Origin: Streptococcus sp. S5
Lineage (GTDB): Bacteria; Bacillota; Bacilli; Lactobacillales; Streptococcaceae
DNA length: 64,000 nucleotides
Reading direction: 5' to 3'
Assembly: GCF_034134805.1 (NCBI RefSeq)
Contig: NZ_CP139419.1
Location: forward strand, 806,001-870,000
Positions 56,791-64,000 of this stretch are shown one piece after another (positions within the stretch are counted from its first letter, which is position 1; the number at the start of each line of letters is the position of its first letter). The notes under the pieces were generated by a model. It was given only the letters and a program-made list of their open reading frames with translations, was not told where the DNA came from and did no database searches. The translations under genes were made by a program, and so were the position numbers.

Positions 56791-57709
56791 AAGATTTTTC
56801 CGACACTTAATCGAATCGCTTAAAAGCTTGAAACGAAATGGTTGGATGACGATTGCAGCGGTCAGCTCGGTTATGATTACCCTTAGCTTGGTTGCTATTT
56901 TCGCTTCAGTTATTGCCAATACCATTAAGCTTTCAGATGATATTCAAAACAGTGTGCGGGTTGTAGTATACATGCGCAAGGATATTCAAGATCAGAGCGA
57001 GCAGATTGAAAAAGACGGTCAAACCGTGACCAATGAAAACTACCATAAGGTCTACGATGCTCTGACAGCCATGAAGCATGTCGACAAGGTTGATTTTTCT
57101 AGCAAGGAAGAACAGTATGATAAACTGATCAAAACGGCTGGGAACAACTGGAAGATTTTTGATGGAGATGCCAATCCTCTCTATGATGCTTATTATGTAG
57201 AGACAACGGCTCCTAAATATGTAAAGCAAGTTTCGGCTGATGCCAAAAAAATTGAAGGAGTTTCTGAGGTAAAAGATGGTGGGGTCGATACCCAACGTTT
57301 GTTCGCTCTTGGAACCTTCATCCGAAACTGGGGCTTGATTGGTGTAGCTTTATTGATCTTCATCGCAGTCTTCTTGATTTCAAATACCATTCGGATTACC
57401 ATCATTTCACGTAGTCGTGAGATTAAGATTATGCGACTGGTAGGAGCAAAAAATGGTTATATTCGTGCACCATTCCTTTTAGAAGGTGCTTGGATCGGTC
57501 TCTTGGGAGCCTTGGTTCCTTCAGCTTTGGTCTTTTATGTTTATAATGTTGTCTATACATCTATGAACAATAACTTGGCAGATCAAAACTTGTATCTCTA
57601 TAGCCCTCATCTCTTGGTACCGATCATGGTCGGTGGCCTCTTTGGATTAGGAATTTTGATTGGGGCGATTGGTTCTTCAATCTCCATGAGACGTTTTCTT
57701 AAGATATAA
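56783..57709 (+). CDS. ftsX: Cell division protein FtsX
   Basis: 308-residue membrane partner of FtsE. One N-terminal membrane segment (about 22-48), an extracellular domain (about 50-165) that in pneumococcus activates PcsB, and three C-terminal segments with the cytoplasmic coupling motif RSREIKIMRLVGAKNGYIR (about 203-221). ATG 56783 (MIRRFFRHL) matches homologues and is preceded by AAGGAG within ftsE; the frame is open 30 bp further upstream. Confidence 0.96.
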   Translation: MIRRFFRHLIESLKSLKRNGWMTIAAVSSVMITLSLVAIFASVIANTIKLSDDIQNSVRVVVYMRKDIQDQSEQIEKDGQTVTNENYHKVYDALTAMKHVDKVDFSSKEEQYDKLIKTAGNNWKIFDGDANPLYDAYYVETTAPKYVKQVSADAKKIEGVSEVKDGGVDTQRLFALGTFIRNWGLIGVALLIFIAVFLISNTIRITIISRSREIKIMRLVGAKNGYIRAPFLLEGAWIGLLGALVPSALVFYVYNVVYTSMNNNLADQNLYLYSPHLLVPIMVGGLFGLGILIGAIGSSISMRRFLKI

Positions 57710-57710
57710 T

Positions 57711-57740
57711 AAAAAAGCAAGTTCGCACTTGCTTTTTTTG
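57711..57740. terminator. Terminator after ftsX
   Basis: Twelve-base stem AAAAAAGCAAGT / ACTTGCTTTTTT, TCGC loop; T runs on both strands. Confidence 0.88.
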
Positions 57741-57779
57741 TATCCTTTTATTAGGACAGGAAGGAGGATACATGATTCT

Positions 57780-58421
57780 TTAAGATTGTCTAAAGAAGGG
57801 ATTGAACATCTTCTCGTGACCAATAGAAGTTTCAGGGCCATGACCAGGATAGACGGTATAGGAAGATGGAAGGGAAAAGAGTTCTTCTCTAATACTGCTA
57901 AGCAACTGTGCCGCGTTCCCTGTTGGAAGATCGGTCCGTCCAATGGTTTCGCGAAAAAGGGCATCACCAGATAGAACCAGGTGATCCTGAGGAAAGACGA
58001 TGGAAACCCCTCCTGCAGAGTGGCCTGGTGTCTCCAGAACATAAAAGTGGAAATCAGCTATTTGGTAATCGGAGCGAATGTCATAAAGGAAGTCGGCCTC
58101 CTTGCATACAACATCTTCTAAATCCGCATGACGATCCAAACCAGATAAATTATCGACAGGAGAAGACAACCAACTGGCTTCTGCTGGATGGACATAAACA
58201 GGTGGGAAATGATAGGTCTGACGAACCTTTTCAAGACTCATAATGTGATCATAATGCGTATGGGTTAAAAGAATTGCTACGATTGGTTTTCCGATGCGAT
58301 CCAATTGTTTTTGAATAGTCGCCCAGTCGCTACCTGGATCGACAAGAATGAGGGAGTGATCATTTTCAAGGTAGTAGGTGTTTTCATAAGCTATAGGATT
58401 AACAGTACGATAGATTTTCAT
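57780..58421 (-). CDS. MBL-fold hydrolase (glyoxalase II-like)
   Basis: 213-residue metallo-beta-lactamase-fold protein. Zinc motif THTHYDHI (about 54-61), second His in PGHSAGG (about 133-139), Asp in SGDALF and C-terminal PGHGPETS. Related to hydroxyacylglutathione hydrolases; substrate uncertain. GAAAGGAG before ATG 58421. Single-gene unit, divergent from dinG. Confidence 0.9.
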   Translation of the reverse strand: MKIYRTVNPIAYENTYYLENDHSLILVDPGSDWATIQKQLDRIGKPIVAILLTHTHYDHIMSLEKVRQTYHFPPVYVHPAEASWLSSPVDNLSGLDRHADLEDVVCKEADFLYDIRSDYQIADFHFYVLETPGHSAGGVSIVFPQDHLVLSGDALFRETIGRTDLPTGNAAQLLSSIREELFSLPSSYTVYPGHGPETSIGHEKMFNPFFRQS

Positions 58422-58520
58422 AAGGACTCCTTTCTAGAATAGTGTATCAAATTGTAAGGAAAATAACAGGATTGAAGTCAGCCTGAAAGGAGAAAAAAAT
58501 CTGCAGAGCTTGCTCAAACG

Positions 58521-58529
58521 TGATATAAT
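58521..58529 (+). promoter_or_regulatory. dinG: dinG extended -10, near-leaderless
   Basis: TGATATAAT, hexamer 58524-58529, ten bases before ATG 58540. Predicted leader of four to five bases, too short for a ribosome-binding site. Confidence 0.6.
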
Positions 58530-58539
58530 TTTAAGTATT

Positions 58540-60993
58540 ATGACAAGACAGAAACGGAAATATGCCATTGTGGATCTGGAAGCGACCAGTGCTGGAAGCA
58601 ATGCTAAGATCATTCAGGTTGGGATTGTCATCATCGAAGATGGGAGGATTATGCAATCCTATGAGACGGATGTGAATCCCCATGAACGATTGGATGAGCA
58701 TATCAAACAATTGACTGGCCTGACAGATGCTCGCTTGAAAAAAGCACCAGAGTTTGCACAAGTGGCAAAAGAAATTTTTGAATTAATAGAAGATGCCGTC
58801 TTTGTGGCCCATAATGTCAAATTTGATGCGAATTTATTAGCAGAAGCCCTCTTTTGGGAAGGATTTGAGCTAACGACTCCTCGGATTGATACGGTTGAAT
58901 TGTCTCAAATTTTCTATCCGACTTTAGAACGCTACAATTTAGGAGCGCTTGCAGCTGAACTGGAAATTGAGTTACACCATGCTCACTCCGCTTTAGCGGA
59001 TGCTATGGCAACAGCCCAGCTGCTGTTGAAATTGAGAGAGAAAATTGCTAGTTTACCAAGGGGATTGATCGAAAAACTTCTTTCGATGGCAGATTGTTTG
59101 ATTTATGAATCACGACTCTTAATAGAAGATGCGCTTGAAGACAGTAGCCTTTTTTTACCAGCTCATTTAGTAGAGGTTCATGGTCTCTATCTGCGAAAGC
59201 CACAGCAGTTTTTAGAAAGTCGTCATTTGTCTGAACAGTTTGAACTCAATATGCAGCTGTTGGGAATGGAGGCTTATCCGGAGCAGAGAGAATTTGTTGC
59301 CTATATCGAGGACAGTTTGCAACAGCCACTTCCGAGTTTTATTGAAGCGCCAACGGGTATTGGGAAGACCTATGCCTATCTATTAACGCTTTTGGCGAAA
59401 ACATCCAAGCGCATTCTTGTCAGTGTTCCGACTAAAATTCTTCAGGATCAAATTATGAAGAAGGAAGGAAAGACTATCCAAGATCTTTTCCAAATTCCCT
59501 TTCATAGCCTGAAAAGTCCCAAGGATTACATCCAACTCGATAAATTTTATGAGGCCTTACAGAGTGAGTCAGATAATGGGATGATCCGACGCTTTAAAAT
59601 GCAACTGTTGGTTTGGCTGACGATGACGGAAACGGGAGAGCTCAGTGAAATTGGTCAACTCTATCGTCATCTTCATTTTGTAGCTGACATTTGCCACGAT
59701 GGCCAATTGTCGAAACGTTCGCTTTTTTATCAAGAAGATTTTTGGCGCCTCGGCCAGGAAAAAGTGAAAACCAGCCGGGTAATTCTGACCAATCATGCCT
59801 ATCTGTTAACTCGTCTAGAAGATGATAAGAGTCTACTTCAAGAATCTGTTCTGGTTGTGGATGAAGCGCAAAAACTCTTCTTTGCTTTGGAGCAGTTTTC
59901 ACAGAGAGAAGAAACCTTGCAATCTCTTCTTCTAAGCTTGCAACACGCCATCGAAGAGGAAAAAGATCTTCTGCAACGGCGTTTGCTGGAAAGTATTCAA
60001 TTTGAATTAAATGCCTGCTCTAAGGAAGTTGTACAAGGAAAAACAGCGATCTTATCAGATCAAACAGTGGCAAAAATTCGACAGGATGTCTCAGAATTAA
60101 AAAACGAATCATTAGAGAATCTAAGGGAATTGTTTGATGAGCGCTACCAAACCTTTTGGATGGACAAGGAAGTGGTCGAAAGCCACCAGATTCTTCGTCT
60201 CCACGGAGGAGTTGAGGACTTGCTATCCTTTAAGGAGTTTGTTCCTGAAGAAGTGCCCGTGCTCTTTGTATCAGCGACGATCGCGATCAGCAAAAAGGTG
60301 CATTTACCTGCCCTTTTGGGATACAAAGAGCAGCAGATCTACCGGGTGCCAATAACAGTCAAACAACACCAGGAATTATTGGTGCCGATAGATTTTCCAG
60401 ATGTCGTTTCTTTATCTTCAGTGGAATACGCAGGGGAGATTTGTCAGCTCGTCGGTGAACTCCTTCCTTTACGAAAGCCAATTTTTCTTTTGTTTACTTC
60501 AAAAGAATTGTTACTGGAGACGTCAAACGCATTGAAGTTTCCTCACTTGGCCCAGTATCGAAATGGGGATGCAGCCAATATTAAGCGACGATTTGACCGA
60601 GGAGAAAGCTCCATTTTATTTGGAACAGGAAGCTTCTGGGAGGGAGTCGATTTCTCCCAACAAAAAGAAGTGATTCAAATCATCACGCGCCTTCCTTTTG
60701 ACAATCCTAAAGATTATATGGTTCAAAAGCTGAATACAAAACTCAGAGAACAGGGGAAAAATCCCTTTTACGACTATAGTCTTCCAGTCGCGATTTTAAG
60801 GCTAAAACAGGCTATTGGGAGAACCAGCCGTTTTCAAGATCAGGAATCTTTGGTGCTTTTATTAGATCAGCGGGTGGTAACCAAGCGATATGGAAAACAA
60901 ATTTTGGATGGTTTGCAACAAGTGTTGCCCCTTCACACGACAGTGAGAGAGCGGCTTGTTGAGCAAGCAGCTGACTTTTTTGAAAGGAATTGA
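58540..60993 (+). CDS. dinG: DinG-family helicase with N-terminal exonuclease domain
   Basis: 817 residues. N-terminal DEDDh 3'-5' exonuclease domain (about 8-170): IVDLEATSAG, VAHNVKFDANLL and HSALADAMATAQLLL. C-terminal XPD-like helicase: Walker A EAPTGIGKTYAYL (about 267-279), DEAQ-box VVDEAQK (about 439) and motif VI QAIGRTSRFQDQ near residue 757. The iron-sulphur Cys cluster of E. coli DinG was not seen, as is usual for Firmicute homologues. ATG 58540 (MTRQKRKYAIVD) is chosen; an upstream in-frame start at 58510 lies before the promoter. Confidence 0.93.
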   Translation: MTRQKRKYAIVDLEATSAGSNAKIIQVGIVIIEDGRIMQSYETDVNPHERLDEHIKQLTGLTDARLKKAPEFAQVAKEIFELIEDAVFVAHNVKFDANLLAEALFWEGFELTTPRIDTVELSQIFYPTLERYNLGALAAELEIELHHAHSALADAMATAQLLLKLREKIASLPRGLIEKLLSMADCLIYESRLLIEDALEDSSLFLPAHLVEVHGLYLRKPQQFLESRHLSEQFELNMQLLGMEAYPEQREFVAYIEDSLQQPLPSFIEAPTGIGKTYAYLLTLLAKTSKRILVSVPTKILQDQIMKKEGKTIQDLFQIPFHSLKSPKDYIQLDKFYEALQSESDNGMIRRFKMQLLVWLTMTETGELSEIGQLYRHLHFVADICHDGQLSKRSLFYQEDFWRLGQEKVKTSRVILTNHAYLLTRLEDDKSLLQESVLVVDEAQKLFFALEQFSQREETLQSLLLSLQHAIEEEKDLLQRRLLESIQFELNACSKEVVQGKTAILSDQTVAKIRQDVSELKNESLENLRELFDERYQTFWMDKEVVESHQILRLHGGVEDLLSFKEFVPEEVPVLFVSATIAISKKVHLPALLGYKEQQIYRVPITVKQHQELLVPIDFPDVVSLSSVEYAGEICQLVGELLPLRKPIFLLFTSKELLLETSNALKFPHLAQYRNGDAANIKRRFDRGESSILFGTGSFWEGVDFSQQKEVIQIITRLPFDNPKDYMVQKLNTKLREQGKNPFYDYSLPVAILRLKQAIGRTSRFQDQESLVLLLDQRVVTKRYGKQILDGLQQVLPLHTTVRERLVEQAADFFERN

Positions 60994-60997
60994 GAAA

Positions 60998-61978
60998 ATG
61001 AAAAATAAAGGATTTGGACTTGCAATTGCATTTGTACTGGCACTTTGTGCTATGTTGTTGGGAACTTTCTTTCCCATTATTGGCTCCAGTGTTTTTGCCT
61101 TAATTTTAGGAATTGTCCTTAATGAATTTGTGGATTTGCCGGAGAATTCACGACCAGGCTTGAACTGGTCCGGTAAGAAATTGTTGCAGTATTCGATTAT
61201 CTTCATGGGATTTAGCTTGCCCATTGCGACAGTTGCCTCTACAGGTTTGTCTTCTTTAAAGATTAGTCTGCCAACGATAACCGTTGCCTTTCTTGCAGCT
61301 ATTATTTTTGGGAGAGTCTTCCACCTGAAATCTCATCTACGGACCTTAATTGGGTTTGGTACAGCTATTTGTGGTGGATCTGCTATTGCAGCAGCAGCGC
61401 CGATCATTGAAGCAGACGAAGAGGAAATTGCCCTATCTATGTCAACTATTTTCTTCTTCAACATTTTGGCTGTCTTTATCTTTCCAGTATTAGGGCATTT
61501 ATGGCATATGTCTAATTTCCAATTTGGCCTCTGGTCAGGAACAGCCATTAACGATACGTCATCTGTTGTAGCAGCAGCATTTTCTTACAGTAAAGCAGCG
61601 GGGCAAATGGCTACAATTGTTAAGTTAACACGCGCCCTGATGATTGTACCAGTTTGTTTGGGCTTGATCGGTTTAAAATGGTATCGGAGTAAACAACAAG
61701 GAAGAAACAAAGGAATGTTAAAGAAAATTATTCCTTGGTTTATTATCTGGTTTATTGTGGCTTCCATTCTTTCTTCTATTGGCCTGGTACCTAAAGTGGT
61801 CCTACCTTACCTAAATGACCTTTCTCACCTCTTTATGGCCATGGCCTTGGTTGGAATCGGAAGCAAGGTTTCTTGGAAACAGTTCCGTGCGGCAGGAGCA
61901 GCCCCCCTTCTGGTAGGTTTGATTGCTTGGTTCTGTGTGGCAGGATCTAGCTTGATTCTACAGATGTTGTTCTATTAA
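60998..61978 (+). CDS. YeiH / UPF0324 family membrane protein
   Basis: 326-residue membrane protein with about ten segments. Family motifs: LNWSGKKLLQYSIIFMGFSLP (about 49-69), FGTAICGGSAIAAAAPII (about 117-134), AINDTSSVVAAAFSYS (about 183-198). Often called a putative sulfate exporter, but function is unproven. ATG 60998 has GAAAGGA upstream and follows dinG by 4 bp, so it shares the dinG transcript. Confidence 0.9.
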   Translation: MKNKGFGLAIAFVLALCAMLLGTFFPIIGSSVFALILGIVLNEFVDLPENSRPGLNWSGKKLLQYSIIFMGFSLPIATVASTGLSSLKISLPTITVAFLAAIIFGRVFHLKSHLRTLIGFGTAICGGSAIAAAAPIIEADEEEIALSMSTIFFFNILAVFIFPVLGHLWHMSNFQFGLWSGTAINDTSSVVAAAFSYSKAAGQMATIVKLTRALMIVPVCLGLIGLKWYRSKQQGRNKGMLKKIIPWFIIWFIVASILSSIGLVPKVVLPYLNDLSHLFMAMALVGIGSKVSWKQFRAAGAAPLLVGLIAWFCVAGSSLILQMLFY

Positions 61979-62011
61979 TTAATTTGATGATTCTCACAGA
62001 AAGGAACGTGA

Positions 62012-63241
62012 ATGAAGAAACATCATTTTTGGACGATCCACCTGGATTATTCGATCATTGGAATTGTCTTCACCCTACTTATAATAGGGATCTTATCCGT
62101 TTATGTGGCAGTTTCTCATGATTATCCCCAAATGGTGTGGCCTTTTTTGGGGCAGCAATTAGCCTGGATTGGTGTGGGATGTATCATTTGCCTGATTGTG
62201 ACGATTTTTAGTACGAAATTTCTTTGGAAAATCACTCCCTTTCTTTACCTACTAGGCTTGGCCTTGATGGTTCTTCCTCTTGTTTTTTATAATCCAAACT
62301 TGGTGGCTTCAACAGGTGCAAAAAACTGGGTAGCTTATGGAAACATCACCTTATTTCAGCCTTCAGAATTTATGAAGATTCCCTTCATCCTGATGCTGTC
62401 ACGTTCTATTGTTCGATTTTTACAAAGAAATAAGGGGCGTGAGCGATTGTTACGACAAGATTGGTTTTTAATTCTAGAGTTGACCATCTATACAATTCCG
62501 GTCTTTGCCTTATTGGCCCTCCAGCAGGACTTGGGAACGGCCTTAGTATTCTTGGCCATCTTTGCGGGCTTAGTGCTCGTTTCAGGAGTTTCTTGGAAAA
62601 TAATCTTGCCGGTCATCTTGCTTCTGGCAGGTGGGTTAGCAGGCTTTCTCTTTCTCTTTCTATCAGAAGGGGGTCGGGCTTTTCTGCACCAGCAAGTAGG
62701 GATGCCAACCTACCAAATGAACCGTATTTTAGCCTGGTTAAATCCTTTTGACTATGCACAAACAACCACCTACCAGCAGGCGCAAGGACAGCTAGCCATT
62801 GCCAGTGGTGGACTCTTTGGTCAAGGATTTAATGTATCTAATTTATTGGTTCCCGTAAGGGAAAGTGATATGATTTTTACAGTCGTCGCAGAAGACTTTG
62901 GCTTTGTTGGAGCTCTGGTGCTGTTGATTTTATATGTGACCCTGATTTACCGTATTTTAAAAATCACCCTCCAGTCCAACAACCAATTTTATACCTATAT
63001 TTCCATTGGATTTATTATGATGCTGGTCTTTCATATTTTTGAAAATGTCGGAGCGGTAACGGGCCTTCTCCCCTTGACGGGGATTCCTCTCCCCTTTATC
63101 TCACAAGGAGGTTCCTCTATTATTAGTAATCTGATTGGTATTGGCCTAGTACTCTCAATATATAATCATAGTAGTAAAAAGAAAGGACCAGAAGAAGAGG
63201 TTCCAATCCGTAAAAAAGTAGTCCTTAAAAAGGCGCAATAG
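62012..63241 (+). CDS. rodA: Rod-shape/elongation SEDS glycosyltransferase RodA
   Basis: 409-residue SEDS-family peptidoglycan polymerase for peripheral wall growth, working with PBP2b. About ten membrane segments; FQPSEFMKIPFILML (about 113-127), QQDLGTALVFLAIFAG (about 171-186) and PLTGIPLPFISQGGSSI (about 355-371). It is the paralogue of the FtsW at 38575; the position before the DJ-1 gene and gyrB-region HAD gene matches rodA in pneumococcus. GAAAGGAACG before ATG 62012. Confidence 0.93.
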   Translation: MKKHHFWTIHLDYSIIGIVFTLLIIGILSVYVAVSHDYPQMVWPFLGQQLAWIGVGCIICLIVTIFSTKFLWKITPFLYLLGLALMVLPLVFYNPNLVASTGAKNWVAYGNITLFQPSEFMKIPFILMLSRSIVRFLQRNKGRERLLRQDWFLILELTIYTIPVFALLALQQDLGTALVFLAIFAGLVLVSGVSWKIILPVILLLAGGLAGFLFLFLSEGGRAFLHQQVGMPTYQMNRILAWLNPFDYAQTTTYQQAQGQLAIASGGLFGQGFNVSNLLVPVRESDMIFTVVAEDFGFVGALVLLILYVTLIYRILKITLQSNNQFYTYISIGFIMMLVFHIFENVGAVTGLLPLTGIPLPFISQGGSSIISNLIGIGLVLSIYNHSSKKKGPEEEVPIRKKVVLKKAQ

Positions 63242-63260
63242 TTAGAAAGAAGGAATGAAA

Positions 63261-63812
63261 ATGAAAAAAGTAGCAACGATTTTAGCAAACGGTTTTGAAG
63301 AAATTGAAGCCTTGACCATTGTCGATGTTTTGAGACGTGCTGGGATTGACTGCGACCTCATTGGCATGGAAGAAACAGTCACAGGTTCTCACCAAATTAC
63401 AGTGGAAGTAGATCGCCTTTGGAGTGGAGATCTTTCAGATTATGATGGAATCTTCTTACCAGGTGGGATGCCAGGAGCAGCGAATTTGAGGGACAATGCA
63501 GAATTGATCACAGCCCTTCAGGAAGAAAGTGGCAAAGGAAAAACCATCTCTGCAATTTGTGCTGCCCCCATTGTTTTGGCGCGTGCAGGTCTCTTAAAAG
63601 ATAAACACTATACGTGTTACGATGGCTTTGAAGAAGAGATTCAAGATGGCCATTATCAGAAAGAAACAGTGGTGAAAGATGGTAATCTTCTCACCAGTCG
63701 TGGTCCTTCAACAGCCCTAGCCTTAGCCTATGCCTTGGTAGAGCAATTTGGAGGAGATGCCCAAAGTCTTCGTCAAGGAATGCTCTATCAAGATGTCTTT
63801 GGAGATGCTTAA
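63261..63812 (+). CDS. DJ-1/PfpI family protein
   Basis: 183 residues. DJ-1 signature: FEEIEAL with conserved Glu (about 13-19) and nucleophile elbow AICAAP with Cys (about 100-105). Members are glyoxalase-like or redox-protective enzymes; the older name ThiJ for these is misleading. ATG 63261 is favoured because AAGAAGG sits seven bases upstream; ATG 63255 would be too close to it. 19 bp downstream of rodA. Confidence 0.9.
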   Translation: MKKVATILANGFEEIEALTIVDVLRRAGIDCDLIGMEETVTGSHQITVEVDRLWSGDLSDYDGIFLPGGMPGAANLRDNAELITALQEESGKGKTISAICAAPIVLARAGLLKDKHYTCYDGFEEEIQDGHYQKETVVKDGNLLTSRGPSTALALAYALVEQFGGDAQSLRQGMLYQDVFGDA

Positions 63813-63910
63813 AATTGCTCTTTTGGACACCATATTTTCTGGTGAAAGTTTACATTCTATGACGGAAAATGACTTCTCTATGATTTAAAATGAAATGACC
63901 GTAAAAAATG

Positions 63911-63952
63911 GCTAAAATCCCCCCTAAATGAGGGTTTTAGCTTATTTTTTTT
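63911..63952 (+). terminator. Terminator after the DJ-1 gene
   Basis: Ten-base stem GCTAAAATCC / GGGTTTTAGC (one G-U), 11-base loop, T run of eight. Confidence 0.8.
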
Positions 63953-63961
63953 GTCCATTTG

Positions 63962-63970
63962 TGGTATAAT
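63962..63970 (+). promoter_or_regulatory. Extended -10, leaderless configuration, last gene
   Basis: TGGTATAAT, hexamer 63965-63970, seven bases before ATG 63978; predicted start 63977-63978, no ribosome-binding site. Confidence 0.6.
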
Positions 63971-63977
63971 ATTGACT

Positions 63978-64000
63978 ATGAATTATCATGATTTTATATG
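63978..64000 (+). CDS. HAD-family hydrolase, first codons only
   Basis: Seven codons (MNYHDFI) are seen before the window ends. The start and position after the DJ-1 gene match the HAD hydrolase that lies in front of gyrB in pneumococcus. Identity is inferred from context and this short N-terminus only. Confidence 0.5.

Noticed and set aside
57757-57783. Strong RBS (GGAAGGAGG) followed by ATG ATT CTT TAA
   Set aside because: Only three codons and it overlaps the stop of the MBL gene; probably chance or the stump of a lost gene.

Overview
The window is chromosomal DNA of a Streptococcus, most likely of the mitis/sanguinis type. The evidence is gene content and order typical of that genus: rnc-smc-HAD-HAD-ftsY, hprK-lgt, ftsW-ppc, tuf-tpiA, murM-murN, prfB-ftsE-ftsX and rodA-DJ-1. 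Further support comes from a manganese-type yybP-ykoY leader in front of a P-type ATPase and from many extended -10 promoters (TGnTATAAT). Species cannot be fixed from the sequence alone. No rRNA, tRNA, CRISPR array or IS element was seen.

Layout. 1-1734: right end of a siphophage-like prophage (baseplate/tail-fibre genes, cut by the window edge), with no lysis cassette after it. 1735-2147: repeat-rich non-coding junction. 2148-9652: rnc, smc, two Cof-type phosphatases and ftsY. 9744-13270 (minus): zwf, then a three-gene membrane operon. 13449-19505: tex, sprT-like, PspC-like, a membrane protein, hprK, lgt and two small envelope-associated proteins. 20059-22369: two U32 proteins of the tRNA-hydroxylation type. 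22396-24746: an AT-rich islet (MFS exporter, 41-codon-class small ORF, HxlR regulator) bracketed by a 22-bp direct repeat that is also the terminator on each side. 24736-27423: a small RNA-binding-like protein, a PC4-like YdbC protein, a MetE-family protein and a cyclase-family protein. 27770-31051 (minus): a Thr-rich LPXTG adhesin and glutathione reductase. 31231-34404: a MacAB-like tripartite ABC exporter. 34664-38326: lysS, then (minus) a phosphoglycerate-mutase-family phosphatase, a YbaK-type deacylase and a GH25 protein. 38575-45079: ftsW, ppc, tuf, tpiA. 45155-49717 (minus): HD protein, HAD phosphatase, murM, murN. 49833-54782: DUF1934 protein, riboswitch-controlled P-type ATPase, aquaporin, metallophosphoesterase (minus). 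54958-64000: prfB (programmed frameshift), ftsE, ftsX, MBL-fold hydrolase (minus), dinG, YeiH-type permease, rodA, DJ-1 family protein and the first codons of a HAD hydrolase.

Functional grouping. Much of the window serves wall growth and division (FtsW, RodA, FtsEX, MurM/MurN, Lgt, GH25), translation and RNA metabolism (RNase III, FtsY, LysRS, EF-Tu, RF2, U32 proteins, Tex) and carbon metabolism (Zwf, TpiA, Ppc, HPr kinase).

The most notable signals are: (1) seven genes whose extended -10 box lies only 6-10 nt before the start codon, predicting leaderless or near-leaderless mRNAs; (2) the duplicated terminator bracketing the MFS/HxlR islet; (3) the repeat-rich prophage/chromosome junction with a candidate short RNA; (4) the Mn riboswitch; (5) the RF2 frameshift; (6) an unusually long acidic FtsY N-terminus. 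I did not find an obviously undescribed defence or mobile system.
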